Shown: positions 7,202 through 11,882 of the stretch, piece by piece | Numbering within the stretch: position 1 is the stretch's first letter | Layout: the number at the start of each line of letters is the position of its first letter | Assembly (NCBI GenBank): GCA_035315065.1 | Contig: DATFYM010000014.1 | Span: forward strand, 1-11,882 | DNA length: 11,882 nucleotides | Direction of reading: 5' to 3' | Source of the DNA: DATFYM01 sp035315065 | GTDB taxonomy: Bacteria; Acidobacteriota; Terriglobia; UBA7540 | The notes under the pieces: model-generated | What the model was told of the DNA's origin: nothing | Database searches by the model: none | What the model saw: only the letters and a program-made list of their open reading frames with translations | Position numbers and translations under genes: made by a program

Positions 7202-7753
7202 ATGGCACTGAATTCGTTCGGGCTTATCGAACTCACCAGCGTCGCGGCGGGCTTCGAGGTCTGCGACGCGATGCTGAAGGCGGCGGCGGTTCGGCTGGTG
7301 CTCGCGCGCAGCATCTGCTCCGGCAAGTACATGGTCCTTGTCTGCGGCGACGTGGCCGCGGTCAGCGCCAGCGTCGAGGCCGGGGCGCGGGTGGGCCGAC
7401 ACTCGCTGATCGACAGCTTTGTGATTCCCAACGTACACGAATCGGTGGTGCCGGCCATCAGCGGGACCAACAAGATTGAGGTGCTGGAGGCGCTGGGGAT
7501 CATCGAGTCGTTTTCCGTCGCGTCCCTGATTGAAGGCGCCGACGCCGCGGTGAAGACGGCGGCGGTGAAACTAATTGAAATACGGCTGGCGATGGCCCTG
7601 GGAGGAAAGGCCTTCGTCACCATGACCGGCAGCGTGGCTGCGGTGAGAAGCGCTGTGGACGCGGGCGCGGCCGTCGTGGCGGCTAAGGGTTTGCTCACCA
7701 ACAAGGTAGTGATCGCGCAACCTAGGCCCGAACTTTTGCAGGAGATGATTTGA
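7202..7753 (+). CDS. pduT: PduT-like tandem-BMC-domain shell protein (BMC-T) with pore cysteine
   Basis: This 183-residue protein matches PduT (184 residues) in length and layout. BMC-T proteins form trimers that pack into a microcompartment shell, and PduT binds a 4Fe-4S cluster in its central pore through one Cys per monomer, giving an electron path across the shell. The first BMC domain (about 4-90) starts GLIELTSVAAGFE and carries the pore loop RSICSGKY (36-43). Its Cys39 aligns with the cluster ligand of PduT, and this is the most telling residue. The second domain (about 97-180) starts ALGIIESFSVAS and has the loop ALGGKAF (132-138). The C-terminal PRPELLQEM also resembles PduT. The gene lies 203 nt after the PduS-like gene on the same strand, as the two proteins are functional partners in Pdu systems. 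Cys21 and Cys48 are extra and probably buried. No other shell gene is in the window. Confidence 0.93.
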   Translation: MALNSFGLIELTSVAAGFEVCDAMLKAAAVRLVLARSICSGKYMVLVCGDVAAVSASVEAGARVGRHSLIDSFVIPNVHESVVPAISGTNKIEVLEALGIIESFSVASLIEGADAAVKTAAVKLIEIRLAMALGGKAFVTMTGSVAAVRSAVDAGAAVVAAKGLLTNKVVIAQPRPELLQEMI

Positions 7754-7823
7754 GCCGCTTACTGCCCAAGAAAACCGTTGACGCTATTCAACAATGGACT
7801 TTACACTACAAAGTCGACGGAAA

Positions 7824-7829
7824 AGGAGG
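7824..7829 (+). promoter_or_regulatory. Ribosome binding site of the small membrane protein gene
   Basis: AGGAGG lies seven bases before the ATG at 7837 and favours that start over an in-frame TTG at 7750 that overlaps the PduT-like stop codon. Confidence 0.75.
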
Positions 7830-7836
7830 CGATTCT

Positions 7837-8427
7837 ATGACCATCTTCGACCTGCTGTTCCTGCTCGCGGTCCTGGGGTCGTTTGTGACCCTGGCGGTTG
7901 TGGCGGTTTTCGCGATTCGTGGCCGTCGTGCGCACGCCCTCAGGATTCTCCTGACCTACAGCGTTGCCGCGGTGGCGTACCTCGTAACTGGGATCGCGGT
8001 ATCGTTCTTCAAGCCCCAGCGCGTGATCGGGACGGGCGATCCGTGGTGTTTTGACGATTGGTGTCTGGCGGTGGAACAAGTGAGTCAGGCGCCCGGACCG
8101 GCCGGTAGTTCATATCACGTTGGGCTCCGCATCTTCAGCCAGGCCCGCCGTGTGGCCCAGCGGGCCAATGGAGCGTGGCTTTACCTGATCGACGATCGGG
8201 GCCGCTTGTATCCTCCCGATCCGGATCCGTCGGCTGTGCCCCTCGATGTCCTGCTCCAACCGGAAGAGTCCGTCACCGCCTCGCGCGTCTTTCACGTCCC
8301 AGACGACGTACACCAGCTTGGCCTGATCACGGGTCACGGCGGACCCTATTGCGGACCAATGGCATGGCTTATCATCGGCGAGAGCGGCTGCTTATTCAGG
8401 AAACCCACCATGATCCGGATTCAGTGA
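7837..8427 (+). CDS. Hypothetical membrane protein with two N-terminal helices and an exported domain
   Basis: I do not recognise this 196-residue protein. It has two hydrophobic segments (about 3-26 and 36-57) separated by a positively charged loop, RGRRAHALR. A soluble part of about 135 residues follows, containing Cys71, Cys76, Cys172 and Cys185, which could form disulfides. By the positive-inside rule, the Arg-rich loop is cytoplasmic and both the N-terminus and the soluble domain face outward. The alternation of short strands and the phrase SRVFHVPDDVHQLGLI suggest a beta-sandwich, of the kind seen in DUF4352-like domains; this is a guess. The gene starts 83 nt after the PduT-like gene on the same strand and may share its transcript, but nothing in the protein points to a microcompartment role. 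Confidence 0.72.
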   Translation: MTIFDLLFLLAVLGSFVTLAVVAVFAIRGRRAHALRILLTYSVAAVAYLVTGIAVSFFKPQRVIGTGDPWCFDDWCLAVEQVSQAPGPAGSSYHVGLRIFSQARRVAQRANGAWLYLIDDRGRLYPPDPDPSAVPLDVLLQPEESVTASRVFHVPDDVHQLGLITGHGGPYCGPMAWLIIGESGCLFRKPTMIRIQ

Positions 8428-8536
8428 GACACGAGCCAACAAGTCCTTTAGAACCGACTCGCCTCTAATAACGAAGCCAACCCGAGAAGCCAGGGGCTAG
8501 TCGAGAGTAGGGCTTAGGTCTCGATCTCAGGCCGTA

Positions 8537-8642
8537 GAAGGGCGGGGCTTCAGCCCCGCCTCGCGATGCCCTCAGGATGAATGGTCTGAAGAAAAATTGA
8601 AGATGTTGGGGCACGCTTAGGGGGACTGAAGCCTCGCCCTTC
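8537..8642. repeat. Inverted repeat with nested GC-rich palindrome
   Basis: Positions 8537-8553 and 8626-8642 are reverse complements with one mismatch in 17. The left arm overlaps a perfect palindrome, GGCGGGGCT-TC-AGCCCCGCC (8541-8560). It lies between the stop at 8427 and the convergent PEP-CTERM gene. I see no gene in 8428-8813; the rest of that gap is the heptamer element at 8718-8813. No transposase is associated. It is probably a small dispersed repeat, and possibly a terminator for the upstream gene, although no T-tract follows. Confidence 0.7.
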
Positions 8643-8717
8643 CGGTGGGTAGCGGACGACTGTTCAGCAAGCTGCACAGAAAGCGAGGTTGTAGCTTCGG
8701 CCGGGGTGGTTCACCGG

Positions 8718-8813
8718 CTAGGAACTAGCGACCAGGGACTAGGGCTAGCAGAGTGGTTTATGGTCCCTAGCCCTCAGTCCTCGTCTCTCGTCCCTCGTCC
8801 CTCGTCCCTAACC
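8718..8813. repeat. Head-to-head heptamer tandem arrays (STRR-like) abutting a stop codon
   Basis: On the plus strand 8718-8745 is four degenerate 7-bp units (CTAGGAA, CTAGCGA, CCAGGGA, CTAGGGC). On the minus strand 8813-8765 is seven units of the same family, GGTTAGG, GACGAGG (twice), GACGAGA, GACGAGG, ACTGAGG and GCTAGGG. The two arrays face each other across about 20 nt and can pair in part as a stem. The minus-strand array begins at the base after the PEP-CTERM stop codon (8814-8816). Short tandemly repeated heptamers of this sort are known as STRR in cyanobacteria. The resemblance is in form, not necessarily in origin. Confidence 0.75.
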
Positions 8814-9515
8814 CTAAGGAAGCAGCTTCTTGCTGGCCAGCCCTGCCAGCACAAGGGCGAGAGCGGTCCCGAAGAGAACCACGCTGGCGGGTTCGGGCGT
8901 CGGATGCGGGTCCAGCGCTAGGAACTCCTGTCCGGGCTGACCATCGGTGGGAGTGTAGACGATCAGATTGCCGTTGTTGGTGTCTTTGTGGCCAAGGGCC
9001 TCGGTCACGAACGTCTGAACCTGAGTCGTGTAGTATGGGCTGCTCCAGGCGGCCGGGGAATTGGGTTCGGTGTTAAGCGACCAGATCGCCCAGGCCAAAT
9101 AGCCCCAGTCGCCCTTTGAATTATTGGGGTCGGCAAAGATCTGCTCTGCCAGGTAGGTGACCATGTTGTAGTCTTCCTGCTGGGTCAGGTCCTGCCCCGC
9201 CAAACTCGGGTTGGTAATGTTGGCTGGTCCGAACCTGACCGTTGTGGCGCTTACCGGCTCGGTGCTGCCGACTGCGGCATTCCATGAGTAGCCGGGGTAG
9301 ATATCGTGGTCAAAGTCGTCGCAGATGAAATCGGTGATGGCGGGTCCGCCGTTGACCGTCCCCTGGTAGAAACCCACATAGACGCCGCCGTATACAACGC
9401 CGGTGGGGTTGTTGAAGTTGATGGTAGCCGTGGGTATAGGCCCGGCCATCGCCGCCGGGGTCAAGGCGAGTAACGCCGCCACGCTGATAGCTAAGCCAAG
9501 AAAGCGATGTTTCAT
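8814..9515 (-). CDS. PEP-CTERM sorting-domain exported protein
   Basis: This 233-residue protein is bounded by two targeting signals. An N-terminal signal peptide (1-24, LGLAISVAALLAL core, cleavage after AMA) sends it through Sec. A C-terminal PEP-CTERM tripartite tail follows: PTPEPAS (205-211), a hydrophobic segment (about 212-226) and a short basic end, SKKLLP. PEP-CTERM proteins are processed by exosortase and kept at the cell surface or in exopolysaccharide. The body has no known enzyme motif; it contains DFICDDFDHDIYPGYSWNA (62-80) and an aromatic WGYLAWAIWSLN stretch (137-148). The tail has only two Lys, followed by Leu-Leu-Pro, where most members have an Arg cluster. The ATG at 9515 has AAGGAGA six bases upstream, which fixes the start. 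No exosortase gene is in the window. Confidence 0.88.
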   Translation of the reverse strand: MKHRFLGLAISVAALLALTPAAMAGPIPTATINFNNPTGVVYGGVYVGFYQGTVNGGPAITDFICDDFDHDIYPGYSWNAAVGSTEPVSATTVRFGPANITNPSLAGQDLTQQEDYNMVTYLAEQIFADPNNSKGDWGYLAWAIWSLNTEPNSPAAWSSPYYTTQVQTFVTEALGHKDTNNGNLIVYTPTDGQPGQEFLALDPHPTPEPASVVLFGTALALVLAGLASKKLLP

Positions 9516-9607
9516 CGGAATCTCCTTCGTCGTCGTTCTGACGCGCTGATTTGGCAGCCTGGGGGGTTGTGAAGCTGGAAGCGAGTCACTTGCCGACGCT
9601 GCCCGCT

Positions 9608-9633
9608 GTCCCCGCCGGAGTCCGGTCGGGGAC
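9608..9633. repeat. Strong hairpin in the leader of the PEP-CTERM gene
   Basis: Outer arms GTCCCCG (9608-9614) and CGGGGAC (9627-9633) enclose inner arms CCGG (9615-9618) and CCGG (9622-9625), with one bulged base (9626) and a three-base loop. It lies about 95-120 nt upstream of the PEP-CTERM start, so it would be in the mRNA leader if transcription begins further upstream. The 358-nt gap 9516-9873 otherwise holds an inverted repeat at 9771-9809 and a heptamer array at 9840-9870. I found no convincing -35/-10 pair there. Confidence 0.5.
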
Positions 9634-9770
9634 CTAACTCCCTGGTGCACAATGTATAGGCTAGCGCGCTCGGCAGGTAGCGTCTATTGTACGGGGGCAC
9701 CGGTACCTAAGTGCCACCTGTACCAGTACTTTAATAGCTTCCGTCTGGAAGGAACCGGCGTGGCCCGGCA

Positions 9771-9809
9771 TGACCCGCCACAACTAGACGGGCGCACTCC
9801 TGCGGGTCA
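9771..9809. repeat. Inverted repeat, 8-bp arms
   Basis: TGACCCGC (9771-9778) and GCGGGTCA (9802-9809) are perfect complements across 23 nt. It lies downstream of the SpoIIE-type phosphatase gene and upstream of the PEP-CTERM gene, both on the minus strand. It could end the first transcript or regulate the second; no T-tract follows. Confidence 0.35.
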
Positions 9810-9839
9810 GATGAGTTGCTTGGGAAGTTAAGGGAAGGG

Positions 9840-9870
9840 CGATTTTCGATTTTCGAGTTTCGAATTTCGA
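9840..9870 (-). repeat. Four-unit heptamer tandem array next to the phosphatase stop codon
   Basis: Read on the minus strand from the stop codon at 9874-9876, a three-base gap is followed by TCG, then AAAT-, AAAC-, AAAA- and AAAA-type repeats of the unit TCGAAAN. On the plus strand these are CGATTTT, CGATTTT, CGAGTTT and CGAATTT (9840-9867) plus CGA. The period is exactly 7 bp, and the A+T-rich composition contrasts with the surrounding G+C-rich DNA. Confidence 0.8.
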
Positions 9871-9873
9871 GGC

Positions 9874-11882
9874 TTAAGAATGGCACTTGGCCACCACCAG
9901 CGTGATATCGTCTGCCTGCTCGGGACCGCTGAACTCCCGCACCGCACTCACAATCGCCGTCAACAGGTCCGCGACCGGAAGAGAGCGATGAGCGCACACC
10001 GTCTGGATCAGGCGCTCCTCGCCGAACTCCTCTCCATCCGCTCGCGCCGCCTCGGTGACCCCATCGGTGTAAAGCACCAGGGAGTCGCCCGCTGCGAGGA
10101 AGGTCTCCTCCACCGAACACGACCACGTCTCGAAGAGGCCCAGCACCGTCGAGGTGGCTTCGAGCCGCGCGACGCTGCCGTCGGCGCGCAGCAACAGTGG
10201 CGGCAAGTGGCCGCAGTTCGCATATCGCAACCGCCGCGTGCGATCGTCGTAGTCGCCAAAGAACAGAGTAGCGTAGCTGTTATCAGCGGTGTTCTCGTAG
10301 AACAGGCGGTTCACCGATTGGAGCAGACGCGGCAAGTCGTCCAGGGCCACGGCGTACTGGCTGCGCAGGTTGGCCTGGAGGTTAGCCATCAGCAGTGCGC
10401 CCGAGATTCCCTTCCCGGCGATGTCCGCCAGCACCAGACCGAGCCGTCCGGGGCCGAGATCGAGAAAATCGTAGTAATCTCCGCCTACCTGCCTAGCCTG
10501 CAGGCAACCGCCGGCGTACTCCAGCGTCTTCAGCGGCGGACGCTTCTGGGGAAAGAGCCGGGCCTGGACCTGCCGCGCAATCTCGATCTCCTGCGCGGCC
10601 CGGCGCTCGGCCTCCATGCGCTCGACCATCGCTTCCGCCAGGCGGACGTTTTCCAAGGCGACGGCGGCCTGCGCCGCCACCCACGCCAGGAGCCGCTTGT
10701 CCTCGCGCGAGTAGGGCTCCTCGGAAAGCCGCGGACCCAGCACCAGCAAGCCCGTCAATTGGCCCCCGCGACCCAACAACGGCACCAGGCATTCCGCCCG
10801 CATGGGCGCCAGCACACGGTCGGCGGCGAGTCCGTCGATCACCGAGGCGGACACGTCCCAAGGTGCGCCGCGACGCGCCAGTTCCGCCAGCAACGGCACA
10901 TCGGGGGCGAGCGACTCGGGCGGGTGCTGGTCGGCGCCGCCGTCGACGCCGGTCGCTATACCAACCGCGTCGTCGCTACCAATGAGGGGCACGCTCGCTC
11001 TGCTTTCCTCCCCGGAGGCCGGCGTCGGGCTCGCACCGTTCGCGCAGGTCCGCAGGCGGCCGTCGTTGCCTTCCAGATAGACCGCCAGCGAGGCCGGATG
11101 CAACGCTTCTCGGATTTCGACCTCCAGGAGCATGGCCAAGTCCTCCCGGCTGGCGGTATTGCGGGTCTTCCGGGCCAGGCTCTCCATGATCAGGCGCGCG
11201 TCGTAGGCGCTGCGGAAGAAGGCTTGGTCGATCCGCTTGGTCACCCGCGGAAGGACGTGCAGATTGATCACCGCGGAAATCCCGCCGAACGCGATCCCCA
11301 GGCCCATGCCGACGCGGAGCGCGGTGTCACTGTGCCCCTGGAAGAGGCGCGTGAAAACAGCGATGAAAACCAGAATAGCAGCGATGGTGATGAGCGCGGT
11401 GAGGACCACGAAGCCGCGCTGCACCAGCACATAACGCGCACTGCGCTTGAACAGTACCGGAATCTCCAGCACGCGATGCATCACCACCGCATAAGCGTAG
11501 GAGAGCGGCATCAGCGCCAGGGAAATGATCGCGAGCGCCCAAAGCAGGCCCATGCCGGGTTGCATTCTCGCCAGGCGCTGGTAAAAGTAAATCAGGAAAA
11601 CCGGGCCATAGCCTATCAGCGTACTCCATACGATGACCCGGGTCTTGCGCCGCGCCTCCGCCGTGGGCGGCCGAACACTGTTCCACACCAGGGAAACAAA
11701 CCCGAGAATATAGGCCGAGAAGGCCAGGGCGTAAACGATATCCGCCGCCAGGTTTGGCCGCCACCATCCGTAGATGGAGTAGGCCGGAGTCATGTCACCC
11801 GCCACCAGGCAAGCCAATCCCAGGGGAATTGACCATGCGCCCATGATACCGAGATACACCTTCTTCAGCCACGGGAACTTCC
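9874..11882 (-). CDS. Membrane-anchored GAF-SpoIIE (PP2C-type) serine phosphatase, N-terminus outside the window
   Basis: The reading frame is open to the right edge (the seven codons before the GTG at 11859 encode KFPWLKK), so the start lies outside the window. At least 668 residues are visible. In GTG-based numbering, six hydrophobic segments lie within about 1-200 (near 1-20, 37-62, 74-96, 102-127, 149-173 and 180-203). A GAF-type sensor domain spans about 237-405. A helical linker with EIEIARQVQARLFP (425-437) leads to a SpoIIE domain at 447-661. Metal-binding acids are present: D461 in GGDYYDF, D479 in DIAGKG, D599 in YTDGVTEA and D650/D651 in ADDITLVV. Such proteins dephosphorylate anti-sigma-factor antagonists or similar targets in response to a signal. 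The signal here is unknown and no partner kinase or antagonist gene is in view. The architecture is frequent in acidobacteria. Confidence 0.92.
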   Translation of the reverse strand, partial: KFPWLKKVYLGIMGAWSIPLGLACLVAGDMTPAYSIYGWWRPNLAADIVYALAFSAYILGFVSLVWNSVRPPTAEARRKTRVIVWSTLIGYGPVFLIYFYQRLARMQPGMGLLWALAIISLALMPLSYAYAVVMHRVLEIPVLFKRSARYVLVQRGFVVLTALITIAAILVFIAVFTRLFQGHSDTALRVGMGLGIAFGGISAVINLHVLPRVTKRIDQAFFRSAYDARLIMESLARKTRNTASREDLAMLLEVEIREALHPASLAVYLEGNDGRLRTCANGASPTPASGEESRASVPLIGSDDAVGIATGVDGGADQHPPESLAPDVPLLAELARRGAPWDVSASVIDGLAADRVLAPMRAECLVPLLGRGGQLTGLLVLGPRLSEEPYSREDKRLLAWVAAQAAVALENVRLAEAMVERMEAERRAAQEIEIARQVQARLFPQKRPPLKTLEYAGGCLQARQVGGDYYDFLDLGPGRLGLVLADIAGKGISGALLMANLQANLRSQYAVALDDLPRLLQSVNRLFYENTADNSYATLFFGDYDDRTRRLRYANCGHLPPLLLRADGSVARLEATSTVLGLFETWSCSVEETFLAAGDSLVLYTDGVTEAARADGEEFGEERLIQTVCAHRSLPVADLLTAIVSAVREFSGPEQADDITLVVAKCHS

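Noticed and set aside
7165..7704. Minus-strand open frame of about 180 codons opposite the BMC-T gene
   Set aside because: The product is low-complexity Ala/Ser/Thr-rich and lies antisense to a well-conserved two-domain shell protein.
9690..9730. A TGGCAC-containing stretch on the minus strand as a sigma54 promoter
   Set aside because: TGGCAC is not followed by a correctly spaced TTGC-type -12 box, so the match is chance.
9880..11832. Long plus-strand open frame of about 650 codons opposite the SpoIIE-type phosphatase
   Set aside because: The minus-strand frame carries intact GAF and SpoIIE motifs. The plus-strand product is rich in Arg, Gln and His, with no motif or ribosome site, as expected for the antisense of a G+C-rich gene.

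Overview
The window looks like chromosomal DNA of a soil or sediment bacterium with roughly 60% G+C, most likely an acidobacterium. That placement is inference from gene content: a membrane-anchored GAF-SpoIIE phosphatase, a PEP-CTERM surface protein, a Tat-exported beta-propeller lactonase, a secreted GtaA-type glutaminase-domain protein, and many short inverted and tandem repeats between genes. No ribosomal RNA or other phylogenetic marker is present, so Planctomycetes or Verrucomicrobia cannot be excluded.

Layout, left to right. A truncated minus-strand gene (1-251) encodes the N-terminus of a tartrate/D-malate/isopropylmalate dehydrogenase. It is followed by a gene-poor stretch (252-797) with a 47-bp-arm foldback. 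A plus-strand gene (798-1676) encodes a protein that may have a divergent isochorismatase-like fold. It converges on a minus-strand lactonase (1972-3246) across a 37-bp-arm inverted repeat that encloses two 42-bp tandem repeats. The lactonase and a secreted glutaminase-domain protein (3535-5625) diverge from a shared 288-nt promoter region.

The glutaminase gene runs directly into a PduS-like flavin/iron-sulfur oxidoreductase (5682-6998), a PduT-like tandem-domain microcompartment shell protein (7202-7753) and a small membrane protein (7837-8427). PduS and PduT homologues normally move electrons across the shell of a bacterial microcompartment. Here they occur with no hexameric or pentameric shell gene and no core enzyme in view, which is the most interesting point in the window.

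The right third is all minus strand: a PEP-CTERM exported protein (8814-9515), then a SpoIIE-type phosphatase (9874 to the right edge) whose N-terminus lies outside the window.

Almost every intergenic gap holds a different foldback or short tandem array: a nested palindrome, 42-bp repeats, octamer arrays and heptamer arrays. Two four-unit heptamer arrays sit within 10 nt of the stop codons of the two right-hand genes. No transposase, tRNA, rRNA or CRISPR array was found.
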